The notes beneath the pieces were generated by a model. That model ran no database searches and was not told the DNA's origin. It saw only the letters and a program-made list of their open reading frames with translations. Of a stretch of DNA of 64,000 nt, positions 17,173-26,561 are shown one piece after another (position 1 is the first letter of the stretch; the number at the start of each line of letters is the position of its first letter). Made by a program: the position numbers and the translations under genes. Source of the stretch: Chryseobacterium sp. SNU WT5 (lineage in GTDB: Bacteria; Bacteroidota; Bacteroidia; Flavobacteriales; Weeksellaceae); NCBI RefSeq assembly GCF_007362475.1, contig NZ_CP041687.1, forward strand, positions 372,001-436,000. Direction: 5' to 3'.

Positions 17173-17724
17173 TTATCCCATTTTTCTATGCGTACTTTTC
17201 GGCGCAGATTTAGCAGACGAAGTAGATGCTTTTGCTTTTGGAGTCTTTGCTTTTTCAGTTTTGGGAGCTGCTTTTTTTGCCTCTTTTTTATCAGCAATTA
17301 CGGGCTCTTCTTCCTTCGCAATTTCAGCTTTCACAAAACTATCTGGTGTAATATATCCGGCTTTGTGAAGGATATTATACCATTGTGCTAGTTTTTTAAT
17401 ATCAGAAACATAAACTCTTTCTTTATCATAATCCGGTAAAGATTTAGTCATCAATTCACGTAAATCATCTTCTGAAGCTTTGTGAGAGATTGTTTCTTTG
17501 TAATCTTCATTTTTTGCCAAATTTTCAAAAACATCAAACAAAGGAACTTCACTATCAGATGTAAACATCGCGATATTATCGAGCAAACTTACTTGTGAAG
17601 AATTAGAAATACTGGCTTTCTTTTTCGTCAACACGTCTTCAACGATAAAACCATTTTTCAACTGCGAAATCAATTTGTAAAGCCCAGGTTTCCCGGAAAT
17701 TGAAATTATTTTTTCTAACTGCAT
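17173..17724 (-). CDS. DUF5606 domain protein
   Basis: This 183-residue protein belongs to a family found in Bacteroidetes and of unknown function. The N-terminal domain (about residues 1-50) begins LEKIISISGKPGLYKLISQL and looks like a small beta domain. A helical middle part follows (about 60-130), and the last 50 residues are a low-complexity tail rich in Lys, Ala, Pro and Ser that could bind nucleic acid. It lies 55 bp downstream of def and ends at a strong terminator. The position next to def and yqgF suggests a housekeeping role, but none is known to me. Confidence 0.85.
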   Translation of the reverse strand: MQLEKIISISGKPGLYKLISQLKNGFIVEDVLTKKKASISNSSQVSLLDNIAMFTSDSEVPLFDVFENLAKNEDYKETISHKASEDDLRELMTKSLPDYDKERVYVSDIKKLAQWYNILHKAGYITPDSFVKAEIAKEEEPVIADKKEAKKAAPKTEKAKTPKAKASTSSAKSAPKSTHRKMG

Positions 17725-17779
17725 TTTTTTGTTATTTGTTTGAATTTAATTTATTTTTTATGTCCCACTTTTAAGGAAT

Positions 17780-18352
17780 CTATTTGGGAAATCTCATTTT
17801 GTAATTCACAGAAACTTCTCCCTGAGAAATTTTCATTAATTTGCCTTTGACTAATTTTTTCTTTAAAGAACTCAGATGGTCGGTGAACAAGATACCCTCA
17901 ATATGATCATATTCATGCTGAATAACCCGCGCTCTCATATCTGAGAAGGTGTCAGTATGTTTAACGAAATTTTCATCATAATATTCGATAAGAATCGTCT
18001 CTTTTCTTTTCACATCCTCGCGCACATCTGGGATAGAAAGACAACCTTCGTTGAATTTCCATTCTTCTCCACTTTCTTCTAAGATTTTTGCATTGATAAA
18101 AACCTTTTTAAAATGTTTAAGTTCATCTGCAATATCCTCATAATCCTCATCTTCTGCCAATGGAGATAAATCCACCACAAAAAGCCGAATATCTATGCCA
18201 ATCTGCGGTGCCGCCAAACCAATGCCATTTGCACTGTGCATGGTCTCAAACATATTATCAACCAATTGCTTCAACTCAGTATAATCTTTGTTGATTTCAT
18301 GGCAATGTTTTCTTAAAACAGCATCTCCAAATGCTCTAATCGGTAATATCAT
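17780..18352 (-). CDS. def: Peptide deformylase
   Basis: This enzyme removes the formyl group from the N-terminal methionine of new proteins. All three family motifs are present in 190 residues: GIGLAAPQIG, EGCLSIPDVR (metal-binding Cys) and HEYDHIEG (two metal-binding His plus the catalytic Glu). An acidic insert (about residues 77-90, LAEDEDYEDIADE) follows the first beta strands. Its start overlaps the yqgF stop by four bases (ATGA), so the two are coupled. Confidence 0.96.
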   Translation of the reverse strand: MILPIRAFGDAVLRKHCHEINKDYTELKQLVDNMFETMHSANGIGLAAPQIGIDIRLFVVDLSPLAEDEDYEDIADELKHFKKVFINAKILEESGEEWKFNEGCLSIPDVREDVKRKETILIEYYDENFVKHTDTFSDMRARVIQHEYDHIEGILFTDHLSSLKKKLVKGKLMKISQGEVSVNYKMRFPK

Positions 18353-18765
18353 CTTTGTTTCTGCTCTAAATAGTTTTGCAAAATTAATGTTGCACTCACT
18401 TTATCAATCAAACCTTTCTCTTGTCTTTTCTTTTTGTTCTTCCCACTTTGCGATATAAAGAAAGAAGCCATTTTTGAGGTAAAGCGTTCATCAAAACGCG
18501 CAACCGCAATATCGGGAAAATCAATTTTAAATTGGTCTATAAACGTCAAAATATTCGTTTCTATCTCATTAAGATTCCCTTTTAAATCAGTTGGAAGTCC
18601 AATAACGATTGTTTCAACGTTATTATCCTCAACATATTTTTTTAAAAATATAAAAATATCTTTGGTGGGAACAGTTTCCAAACCACTCGCAATGATCTGC
18701 ATTTCGTCGGTAGCAGCCAAACCGCACCGAGCTTTACCGTAATCAATTGCTAAAATTTGTGCCAT
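18349..18765 (-). CDS. yqgF: YqgF/RuvX-type pre-16S rRNA nuclease
   Basis: This RNase H-fold nuclease works in 16S rRNA 5'-end maturation (also called putative Holliday junction resolvase). It has 138 residues from the ATG at 18765, starting MAQILAIDYGKARCGLA with the first catalytic Asp. The conserved VIGLPTDLKGN, DERFTS and DKVSATLILQNYL motifs follow. The frame is open further upstream to 18837, but that would add a non-conserved extension and run over a perfect -7 box (TAAATTTG, 18772-18779). The internal ATG is therefore the likely start. Confidence 0.93.
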   Translation of the reverse strand: MAQILAIDYGKARCGLAATDEMQIIASGLETVPTKDIFIFLKKYVEDNNVETIVIGLPTDLKGNLNEIETNILTFIDQFKIDFPDIAVARFDERFTSKMASFFISQSGKNKKKRQEKGLIDKVSATLILQNYLEQKQR

Positions 18766-18771
18766 CGTCTG

Positions 18772-18779
18772 CAAATTTA
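18772..18779 (-). promoter_or_regulatory. -7 promoter box of yqgF-def
   Basis: TAAATTTG matches TAnnTTTG and ends six bases before the yqgF ATG, which would give an almost leaderless transcript. Confidence 0.55.
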
Positions 18780-18874
18780 ATAAAATTTTGTTGAAATGAT
18801 TTTGTACAGGTTTATCTTTTTTAGGTCTGCATATCAAAATAATTTATAATTTTATTGTTTTAAATAATCTCAGC

Positions 18875-19351
18875 ATGAAAACTTTAATTCTTGTAAGACA
18901 CGCAAAAAGTGATTGGCCCGAAAATACGGATGATTTCGACCGACCTTTGGCGGAAAAAGGCTTTAATGATGCTGAAAAAATGGCTCACTTTCTCAAAGAT
19001 AAAAATATACAGATCGATAAATTTCTTTCGAGTCCCGCATTACGGGCTCTTACCACATGTGAAATCTTCAATAAAGAATACGGTATTGAAATCGAAACAC
19101 TACAAAAACTCTATAATGCATCGGAAAACAATTTTGAATCACTCGTGGTAGAAATTGATGATGACCTGTATTCTGTGGCGATGTTCTCGCATAACAACGG
19201 CATTTCTAATTTTGCTAACAGCATGTCGGAAGATGTTTTTATGTTTCCAACTTGTGGTGTGGCCGGTTTTCAAGTAGATTGTAATTCATGGTCTGAATTT
19301 CATGGCGCTACAAAAAAGCTGATTTTCTTTTATGAGCCGAAGAAGATTTAG
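18875..19351 (+). CDS. SixA-like histidine phosphatase
   Basis: This 158-residue protein is in the histidine phosphatase (phosphoglycerate mutase-like) superfamily. The catalytic motif LVRHAKSDW lies at residues 5-13, the second Arg in SSPALRALTT and the second His in MFSHNNGIS. Size and motifs match SixA-type phosphohistidine phosphatases, although the actual substrate cannot be read from sequence. It is transcribed divergently from yqgF and ends at a terminator shared with the convergent hydrolase gene. Confidence 0.88.
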   Translation: MKTLILVRHAKSDWPENTDDFDRPLAEKGFNDAEKMAHFLKDKNIQIDKFLSSPALRALTTCEIFNKEYGIEIETLQKLYNASENNFESLVVEIDDDLYSVAMFSHNNGISNFANSMSEDVFMFPTCGVAGFQVDCNSWSEFHGATKKLIFFYEPKKI

Positions 19352-19426
19352 ATGATCTTATTTTTACAAAATATGGAATGACAGTTTTATACATAGATCT
19401 TCCACATCAGAATAAGAAATTACCAC

Positions 19427-19462
19427 AAAAAAACCTCATCAAAATTAATCGGTGAGGTTTTT
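19427..19462. terminator. Bidirectional terminator
   Basis: AAAAAACCTCA pairs with TGAGGTTTTT, giving a hairpin with an A-run on one side and a T-run on the other, between two convergent genes. Confidence 0.75.
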
Positions 19463-19480
19463 CATTTTTGTTGAATTAGA

Positions 19481-21031
19481 TTATTTCATTCTTTGTAAAT
19501 CCAAATCTTCAAAATCAAAACTGAAATCTGTCACGTCAGAAATTGGTTTTAATTTCATTCCTGTAGCTTTTCTATTTTCATCTAACTGAAAATTTACAAA
19601 TGCATCTGCATCGTAACTTCTATCGTCCCATTTAGCAATCATAACATTGGACGAATAAGGCAGCAACTCTCCTTTCAACCTCGGCGAATTCTTACAGAAA
19701 ATACGAAAAGTTTTGCCATCAGAGGAAATTACGACCTCACCAAACCATGGATCTTTATAAGTCCCTACAATCTGATCATTTTTGATTTGATTATTTTTAT
19801 CTTTTTTAAATGCTTCTGATTTTGCGAAAATTTCTTTTTTATCTTTATCATAATCAGCATTCACTTTATCCATTCTATCACCATATAATTTTACCCAATC
19901 TTTTTGTGGCATTCCTAAATACGACTCCTTAATTGTATTTGTGATCGCGCTGAACGCAGCACCACTCTGTTGGTTTGTCAATACGACTATTCCTAATTTT
20001 AAATCCGGGATTAAAGTAAACTGTGTTACTGTACCGATCAATCCACCGGTATGATATACCTGTTTGTGCCCTTTCACATCCGTTAGAAACCAACCTAAAC
20101 CATAGCCACCAAAGTTGGAGTCATATGGGTTTTTCAATGCAACCGGCGTTGAAATCTGCAAATTCCATAATTGCTGAATTTGCTTATCTGAAACGAGTTT
20201 TTTTCCCTCTTTGGTCGTAAATCCATTGATTAAAAACGCTGCCCAAGTATTCATATCTTTGATATTGCTGATGATTCCACCTGCAGCATTGGCGGTCTCA
20301 TTCCAGTCATGTGGAACTGCAATTGCTTTTCCATTAACCGGAGCATGAGCGTCGATAATATTCTGAACATTCGCTGCTTTTGCTCTGCTATAACTTCCGA
20401 AACTTGAAGTCATTCCAACAGGTTTTAGGATTCTCTGCTCAATAAATTCTGCCCAAGAAAGACCAGAAACTCTATGAATAACTTCTCCCGCTACAATGAA
20501 CATTATATTGTTATAATCCAAAGTTGTACGGAAAGGATTCTCAGGTTTCAAATATCTTACGTTGTGGATAATATCATTCACCGTCATAGTCCCGCCTTCA
20601 GGAAAAAACATTAAGTCACCCTGCCCTAAACCTAAACCCGCACGGTGAGTTAGTAAATCTTTGATGGTAATTTCTTTAGAAACATAAGCATCATTCATTT
20701 GAAATTCTGGAATATATTTAGAAACTTTATCATCAAGATTAAGTTTTCCTTCATCTGCTAACATTGCTAAAGCAGTGGCCGTAAAACCTTTGGAATTAGA
20801 AGCAATCCCTACTAATGTTTCATCAGTCATTTTCTGATTAGTGGTCAGTGATCTTACCCCAAAACCTTTTGAATAAACAATTTTTCCATCTTTAATAACT
20901 CCAACTGACATTCCTGGAACATCAAAAGTTTTTAAAGTATTCTGAATGAGTTCATCGAGTTTTTTTTCCTCCACTTGAGAAAAAGAGAAAAACGAAATAA
21001 GAATAAATAATAAAGTGAATTTTGTTTTCAT
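19481..21031 (-). CDS. Secreted serine hydrolase, class C beta-lactamase family
   Basis: This is a 516-residue exported protein with a signal peptide ending near FFSFSQ (residue 19). The beta-lactamase/penicillin-binding-protein fold shows SNSK (the SxxK nucleophile), YNN (the YxN motif) and HTGG in place of KTG. The C-terminal part (from about residue 410, after a lysine-rich linker) resembles the DUF3471-type beta domain that follows many such enzymes. These proteins are usually peptidases or esterases rather than true beta-lactamases. It is monocistronic between a bidirectional terminator and a 424-bp gap. Confidence 0.92.
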   Translation of the reverse strand: MKTKFTLLFILISFFSFSQVEEKKLDELIQNTLKTFDVPGMSVGVIKDGKIVYSKGFGVRSLTTNQKMTDETLVGIASNSKGFTATALAMLADEGKLNLDDKVSKYIPEFQMNDAYVSKEITIKDLLTHRAGLGLGQGDLMFFPEGGTMTVNDIIHNVRYLKPENPFRTTLDYNNIMFIVAGEVIHRVSGLSWAEFIEQRILKPVGMTSSFGSYSRAKAANVQNIIDAHAPVNGKAIAVPHDWNETANAAGGIISNIKDMNTWAAFLINGFTTKEGKKLVSDKQIQQLWNLQISTPVALKNPYDSNFGGYGLGWFLTDVKGHKQVYHTGGLIGTVTQFTLIPDLKLGIVVLTNQQSGAAFSAITNTIKESYLGMPQKDWVKLYGDRMDKVNADYDKDKKEIFAKSEAFKKDKNNQIKNDQIVGTYKDPWFGEVVISSDGKTFRIFCKNSPRLKGELLPYSSNVMIAKWDDRSYDADAFVNFQLDENRKATGMKLKPISDVTDFSFDFEDLDLQRMK

Positions 21032-21455
21032 TGAAATTTTGATTTATACGAAGATAGAAAATTTTAGAAGTAAATCATAATTGTAGATAGATACCAGTTG
21101 TTCATCCTCCAACAGGAATAAATGGACTCTTAATAAAAGAGTTAGTAAAAATTAAAATCTCACTTCAATTTAAATTCATGTCAGTCGTTACCAAATACTG
21201 CCTGCAGCTTGTAGTTTAACAGCTTTTCTCTTAATTGCAACATATTAAGATCGTTAGAGAAATATTTAGTAAGTCCCAAATTGGTAAAAATAATACCTTA
21301 CAGTATGTTACAAGAATTTATATTTTTCAAAATATTTACGTAATGATTTAAGATAATCATATTATGATAAATAAAAGTTTTTAATTGAAGTTGTAAAATA
21401 TTAAATACCTTATCTTTACGCTCCTTTTAAGTTAAATTAAATTCAGTTTTATAAA
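21032..21455. other. Gene-free region upstream of the signalling cluster
   Basis: No open frame with coding character is seen here. The region is AT-rich, holds a small hairpin (ACTCTT / AAGAGT at 21126-21142), and ends with a TATCTTTA box at 21411-21418 that could serve as the -7 element for the kinase operon. The divergent genes on both sides mean it holds both promoters. Confidence 0.5.
21411..21418 (+). promoter_or_regulatory. Candidate -7 box of the phosphorelay operon
   Basis: TATCTTTA differs from TAnnTTTG in the last base and lies 37 bases before the ATG at 21456. Confidence 0.4.
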
Positions 21456-22565
21456 ATGATCTTGATTGTAGATGATTCCCCAGAAAATATAGTATCCTTG
21501 AAAAAGGTACTTGAGAAAAATGATTTTGAGGTAGATACGGCTTCTTCAGGAGAAGAGGCTTTGAAAAAGATCTTAAAAAAATCATACGTTCTGATCATCC
21601 TGGATGTTCAGATGCCGGGCATGGATGGGTTTGAAGTTGCAGACGCCATTTCGGGTTACAGCAAAGCAAAAGAAACCGCGATTATTTTTCTTTCTGCCGC
21701 CAGTGCGAACGTAAACTTGATTACCAAAGGCTATTCTTCTGGTGGACTGGACTACATCAGCAAGCCAGTTGATATGAATATTCTTCTTTTAAAAGTAAAA
21801 ACATTCTATCGCATCTATGAACAAAGTAGAGCATTAAACGAAATGCAGAAAGCATTGAGAGCTGAAATAGAATTCCGGAAAGAAGCTGAAAGAAAAAAAG
21901 ATGAATTTATTAGTATTGCCAGCCATGAACTGAAAACTCCTATGACCAGCATCAAAGGATATATTCAATTACTGGAACGAAGTCTTGATAAAAATGATAA
22001 AGAAACAATAAGAACCCGGCTTCATAAAGTACAAAATCAAGTTGAAAAATTAAATTTATTAATTGCCGACCTTCTAGATATTTCTAAAATAGAAAGTGGA
22101 AAATTAAAGTTTAATAAAAAAGATTTTAATTTTGATGAATTGGTTGAGCATATCTTGGAGACCATGCAACAGTCGAACGCACAAGTTAAAATGATTAAAA
22201 AAGGACTTGTTGGAGCGTCTATTTTTGGTGATGAAATGCGTATCGAGCAGGTCATTATTAATTTTATAACCAATGCAATAAAGTACGCTCCAGATGGAGA
22301 AGAAATTCACATTACCTCGGAGATGCGGGACCACGAAATCTATTTTTCGGTTAGGGATTTCGGGATCGGTATGTCTGCAGAACATCAGCAAAAGGTTTTT
22401 GAGAAGTTTTATCGTATTGAAGAAACTTCAGAACGTTTTCAAGGATTGGGGATTGGTTTATATATTTGTCAGGAAATCATTGATCGTCACAGCGGAAAAA
22501 TAGGGGTAAAAAGCGTATCAGGAGAAGGATCGGAATTCTATTTTCAGATACCCCATAAATCTTAA
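21456..22565 (+). CDS. Hybrid REC-histidine kinase
   Basis: This 369-residue soluble protein has an N-terminal receiver domain (about residues 1-120; phospho-acceptor D50, conserved Lys in YISKPVD). A short helical linker leads to a HisKA domain with the phospho-acceptor His157 in SIASHELKTPMTS. An HATPase_c domain follows, with N-box FITNAIKYAP and G-boxes DFGIGMS and GLGIGLYI. No membrane segment or sensor is present, so it probably receives phosphate from another protein rather than sensing a signal itself. It is the first gene of a six-gene cluster on the same strand. Confidence 0.94.
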   Translation: MILIVDDSPENIVSLKKVLEKNDFEVDTASSGEEALKKILKKSYVLIILDVQMPGMDGFEVADAISGYSKAKETAIIFLSAASANVNLITKGYSSGGLDYISKPVDMNILLLKVKTFYRIYEQSRALNEMQKALRAEIEFRKEAERKKDEFISIASHELKTPMTSIKGYIQLLERSLDKNDKETIRTRLHKVQNQVEKLNLLIADLLDISKIESGKLKFNKKDFNFDELVEHILETMQQSNAQVKMIKKGLVGASIFGDEMRIEQVIINFITNAIKYAPDGEEIHITSEMRDHEIYFSVRDFGIGMSAEHQQKVFEKFYRIEETSERFQGLGIGLYICQEIIDRHSGKIGVKSVSGEGSEFYFQIPHKS

Positions 22566-22588
22566 AAAGAAGGAAAAACACTAATATC

Positions 22589-25500
22589 ATGACTTTTAAT
22601 AAAAATCTACTATACGGACTGGGAATATCGCTTGTCCTTTTATTTATAAGTTCTTTTGCATCCTATTTCAGTATTAAAAAACTGATTGATAACTCTCAGA
22701 TGGTACGCAGCAGCAACGTAATTATTAAAGATCTAGACAACCTTTTTTCTCTAATGAAGGATGCTGAAACTGGCCAAAGAGGATATCTTTTAACGGGTGA
22801 TCGGGCGTTTTTGGAGCCTTATACTAAGGCGAAGGAAAAAATTTCCAGTGGAATCGATGCATTATCTCCGAAATTTGAAAATACCGCAGTCCAAAGCAAA
22901 AATTTTGACAAATTAAAAACTAATATTGAAGCACGTCTTGAGATATTAGAAAAAAATTTAAATGAAAGAAACAAGAGAAATATTGTAACGACGGATCAGC
23001 TTTTAGAGGGTAAGAAGTATATGGATGATATTCGCAGTACGGTTACCGTTATGCAGCTAGAAGAAAAAAATATTTTGGCGGACCGCACGGAAAGCATGGA
23101 CAAATTGGCCTCCTACGCTCCTTTTCTAATTATTCTCTCATCGTTACTGGCAATCATTATCACTCTTGTGTTTTTTCGTAAAGTTTCGCAGGACTATAAC
23201 GAAAAGAATCTGCTAACTACAGAATTACAACAGAAGAATAAAGACATACAAAACAGACTGCTAGCCATTGAAATGGTGGCAGAGCAGATATCGGGAGGTG
23301 ATTACAATATCCTTTTAGACCAAAATGGAAAAGACAGCTTGGGAAGTTTGGCAGATCCTCTCAATCAAATGGCAGAATCTCTTCAAAGCTCATTTAATTT
23401 ATTAGAAGAAAAAGAGTGGCTGAGTTCCTCTATTGCTAAGTTAAATGATCTTACGATGGGAGAAAAAACCGTTGAGAGCTTAGCAGCAGACCTTCTTAAC
23501 AATATCGTTGAAGTTACCAAAAGTAGTGTGGCAGCAATTTATTTGCAGCAAGAGGATAATCAACTGCACTTGGCAGCAAGTTATGCGATGGTGAATCTAG
23601 GAACCAATAAAACACTAAAAATAGGCGAAGGTATTGCAGGAGAGGCTTTCCGGGCATCAAGACAAATATTGGTTGAAAATATCTCGGACACTGATATTAC
23701 AATTAGCTATGCAACAGGAAACACCAAGCCTCAGAATATCTTAGCAATTCCTGTTACAAGAAATGGCATTCCATTGGGCGTCATAGAATTAGGAGGAACA
23801 CACAACTATTCGCCACGACAACTAAAATTCCTTCAATCGATTTCTGGCAATATAGGTCTTGCATTCTATGACGTACAAAGTCGTGTTAAAATGCAACATC
23901 TTCTAGAAGAGACACAGGCGCAATCTGAAGAGCTTCAAAGTCAGCATACCGAGCTTGAAAACATTAATGCTGAACTGGAAGCCCAATCACAAAAATTACT
24001 TGCATCAGAAGAAGAATTGCGGGTACAGCAGGAAGAATTACTTCAAAGCAATCAAGAGCTGGAAGAAAGAACCAGTTTACTGGAAGAAAAAAATGCTTTA
24101 ATTGAAGAACATAATATCGACATTCAGCAGAAATCACTCGAATTAGAACAGAGTACCAAGTATAAATCTGAATTTTTAGCAAATATGTCTCATGAGTTAC
24201 GTACTCCTTTAAATTCGATTTTACTGCTATCCAAATTAATGACGGACAGTGAGGATCTGGACGAGCAGTATGTAGAATACGCAGAAGTAATGCAAAGCTC
24301 TGGTTTAGGCTTATTAACACTTATTGACGAAATTTTGGATCTATCCAAGATCGAATCAGGTAAAATGACTTTAGAAGTAAATGAGGTTCCATTGGAAGAG
24401 ATTACCGCAGACATGAGGATGATGTTTAATCCAATGGCAAAGGAAAAAAACCTTGCTTTAAATATAGAAATTGAAGATCAAACATCCAAAATACTAAGTA
24501 CGGATAAACTACGTTTGGAGCAAGTCCTTAAAAACCTTCTTTCCAACGCCATCAAATTTACTTCCGAAGGAAGTGTCACCCTGAAAGTATCAAATGATAC
24601 TGCAAAAGAAAATATACTGTTCCGAGTAACTGACACCGGAATTGGAATTGCAAAAGACAAGCTGAGTATGGTGTTCGAAGCATTCCAGCAGGCAGACGGA
24701 TCAACTCAGAGAAAATATGGCGGTACTGGATTGGGCTTATCCATCAGTCGCGAATTAGCTCGTTTGCTCGGTGGATCAATAGAATTAACAAGTACCGAAG
24801 GAGTGGGCAGCGAGTTCACATTGAGTATTCCAATTATTTATAGCAAGGAAACTCCAGCGGAACCTATTGAGAAACAAATAAAAAAACCAGTATATCCAAT
24901 AGTAGAATTGGAAAAACAGCCAGAACGGTATATTTCTGATCGTATTCCACAACCTATTGAAGATGACCGTGATCAAATTATAGCAGGTGACAGGGTGATT
25001 TTGATCATTGAAGATGATACTGCTTTTGCAAAAATACTTTTGGATTTTTCCAGAACTAAAAATTACAAGGTCATTGTCGCGGTGCGAGGTGATGTAGGAA
25101 TAGAAATGGCACAACATTTTAAACCAGTCGCTATATTGCTGGATATTCAGCTTCCGATCATGGACGGGTGGCAAGTAATGGAAGCGTTAAAATCAAATCC
25201 AGAAACAAAGCCTATCCCTGTACACATTATGTCGTCCATGAAATTTAAACAAGAGAGTTTGCTGAGAGGGGCCGTCGATTTTATTAATAAACCTTTTGCG
25301 CTGGAACAAATGAAGGAAGTTTTCATAAAACTTGAAAACGCACTGAACCGTTCACCAAAAAAAGTCTTGATCGTTGAAGAAAATAAGCAGCATGCAAAAG
25401 CATTAAGTTACTTTCTAAGCGCCAACAATATTACTACTAACATTGTAAACAACGTATCAGAAAGTATTGATTCCCTTCAGAAGCAAGAAATAGACTGTGT

Positions 25501-26173
25501 GATTCTTGACATGGGGATGCCTGATAAAAATGCATATGATACGTTAGAGACCATCAAACAAAACAAAGGATTAGAGAAGTTGCCTATTATTGTATTTACA
25601 GGAAAAAGTCTTTCTCAGGGCGAGGAGAGCAGAATAAAAAAATATGCAGATTCTATTGTTGTGAAAACAGCCTATTCTTATCAACGTATCTTAGATGAAG
25701 CGGGCTTATTCCTCCATCTAGTGGAAGAGAAGCAAAAGAAACAGCAGGATAAGACTTCAAATTTTGGAAATCTAGGGGAATTAAGGAATATTTTGAAAGA
25801 TAAAACAGTACTCATTGCTGATGATGATGTACGTAATATCTTTTCCCTGACGAAAGCGCTTGAAATTCAAGGCATGAACATTCTTCCTGCAATGGATGGT
25901 AAAGAAGCGCTACAAATTCTGAAAGAAAATGATAAAATAGATATTGTGCTAATGGATATGATGATGCCGGAAATGGATGGTTATGAAACCATTAGGGAAA
26001 TAAGAGCTATTCACCAATTTAAGAATTTGCCTGTATTAGCAGTCACTTCAAAAGCAATGATGGGTGACCGGGAGAAATGTATAGCCGTTGGAGCGTCAGA
26101 TTACATCTCAAAGCCGGTAGATATCGATCAGCTTGTTTCCTTACTAAGAGTCTGGTTATACGACAAAATATAA
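22589..26173 (+). CDS. Large hybrid histidine kinase: CHASE3-HAMP-GAF-HisKA-HATPase-REC x3
   Basis: This 1194-residue membrane kinase has two membrane helices (about residues 9-27 and 175-195). They flank a CHASE3-type domain with the typical DAETGQRGYLLTGD. HAMP (about 215-270), GAF (about 290-430) and a long coiled coil (about 435-525) follow. HisKA has the acceptor His in NMSHELRTPLNS, and HATPase_c has NAIKFTSEG, DTGIGI and GGTGLGLSIS. Three receiver domains follow (LLDIQLPIMDG, VILDMGMPDKN, LMDMMMPEMDG). The middle receiver is the most diverged, with an EE pair in place of DD. The output must be phosphotransfer, since no DNA-binding domain is present. Confidence 0.94.
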   Translation: MTFNKNLLYGLGISLVLLFISSFASYFSIKKLIDNSQMVRSSNVIIKDLDNLFSLMKDAETGQRGYLLTGDRAFLEPYTKAKEKISSGIDALSPKFENTAVQSKNFDKLKTNIEARLEILEKNLNERNKRNIVTTDQLLEGKKYMDDIRSTVTVMQLEEKNILADRTESMDKLASYAPFLIILSSLLAIIITLVFFRKVSQDYNEKNLLTTELQQKNKDIQNRLLAIEMVAEQISGGDYNILLDQNGKDSLGSLADPLNQMAESLQSSFNLLEEKEWLSSSIAKLNDLTMGEKTVESLAADLLNNIVEVTKSSVAAIYLQQEDNQLHLAASYAMVNLGTNKTLKIGEGIAGEAFRASRQILVENISDTDITISYATGNTKPQNILAIPVTRNGIPLGVIELGGTHNYSPRQLKFLQSISGNIGLAFYDVQSRVKMQHLLEETQAQSEELQSQHTELENINAELEAQSQKLLASEEELRVQQEELLQSNQELEERTSLLEEKNALIEEHNIDIQQKSLELEQSTKYKSEFLANMSHELRTPLNSILLLSKLMTDSEDLDEQYVEYAEVMQSSGLGLLTLIDEILDLSKIESGKMTLEVNEVPLEEITADMRMMFNPMAKEKNLALNIEIEDQTSKILSTDKLRLEQVLKNLLSNAIKFTSEGSVTLKVSNDTAKENILFRVTDTGIGIAKDKLSMVFEAFQQADGSTQRKYGGTGLGLSISRELARLLGGSIELTSTEGVGSEFTLSIPIIYSKETPAEPIEKQIKKPVYPIVELEKQPERYISDRIPQPIEDDRDQIIAGDRVILIIEDDTAFAKILLDFSRTKNYKVIVAVRGDVGIEMAQHFKPVAILLDIQLPIMDGWQVMEALKSNPETKPIPVHIMSSMKFKQESLLRGAVDFINKPFALEQMKEVFIKLENALNRSPKKVLIVEENKQHAKALSYFLSANNITTNIVNNVSESIDSLQKQEIDCVILDMGMPDKNAYDTLETIKQNKGLEKLPIIVFTGKSLSQGEESRIKKYADSIVVKTAYSYQRILDEAGLFLHLVEEKQKKQQDKTSNFGNLGELRNILKDKTVLIADDDVRNIFSLTKALEIQGMNILPAMDGKEALQILKENDKIDIVLMDMMMPEMDGYETIREIRAIHQFKNLPVLAVTSKAMMGDREKCIAVGASDYISKPVDIDQLVSLLRVWLYDKI

Positions 26174-26183
26174 AATTCAGTTT

Positions 26184-26558
26184 ATGAAAAACGTAAAGGA
26201 AATTCTGATCATCGATGATGACAATAGAAACATATTCGCGTTAAGTGCTGTTTTGAACGCAAAGAATTATCAGTGTATTTCGGCCATGAGCGCTAGTGCA
26301 GGACTGAAAATACTATCTTCTAATGAAAATATCGGAGTGGTGTTGATGGATATGATGATGCCCGAGATGGACGGTTATGAGGCAATCAGAAAGATCAAAA
26401 GTGACCATCTACTGAAAGATATTCCAGTTATAGCAATCACCGCGCAGGCCATGACGGGTGACCGGGAAAAATGCATAGATGCCGGGGCGTTCGGTTACAT
26501 ATCAAAACCAGTAGATGTAGATAAATTGCTCCAATTACTTAACCAATTAATTGACTAA
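26184..26558 (+). CDS. Single-domain response regulator
   Basis: This is a 124-residue stand-alone receiver domain with IIDDDNRN at the acidic pocket, the acceptor Asp in VLMDMMMPEMDG, and the conserved Thr/Lys pair in ITAQAM and YISKPVD. It closely resembles the third receiver of the preceding kinase, which suggests that it arose by duplication of that domain. It lies ten bases downstream of the kinase and three bases before the CheR gene. It has no output domain and may pass phosphate on or act by protein binding. Confidence 0.93.
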   Translation: MKNVKEILIIDDDNRNIFALSAVLNAKNYQCISAMSASAGLKILSSNENIGVVLMDMMMPEMDGYEAIRKIKSDHLLKDIPVIAITAQAMTGDREKCIDAGAFGYISKPVDVDKLLQLLNQLID

Positions 26559-26561
26559 AAA

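Noticed and set aside
19481..21031. Antibiotic-resistance beta-lactamase
   Set aside because: It has the class C fold motifs but HTGG in place of KTG and a DUF3471-like tail, which fits peptidase or esterase relatives rather than a resistance enzyme.
24785..25174. 129-codon minus-strand frame inside the hybrid kinase gene
   Set aside because: It is antisense to conserved coding sequence, rich in aromatic residues from reversed AT-rich codons, and has no recognisable domain.
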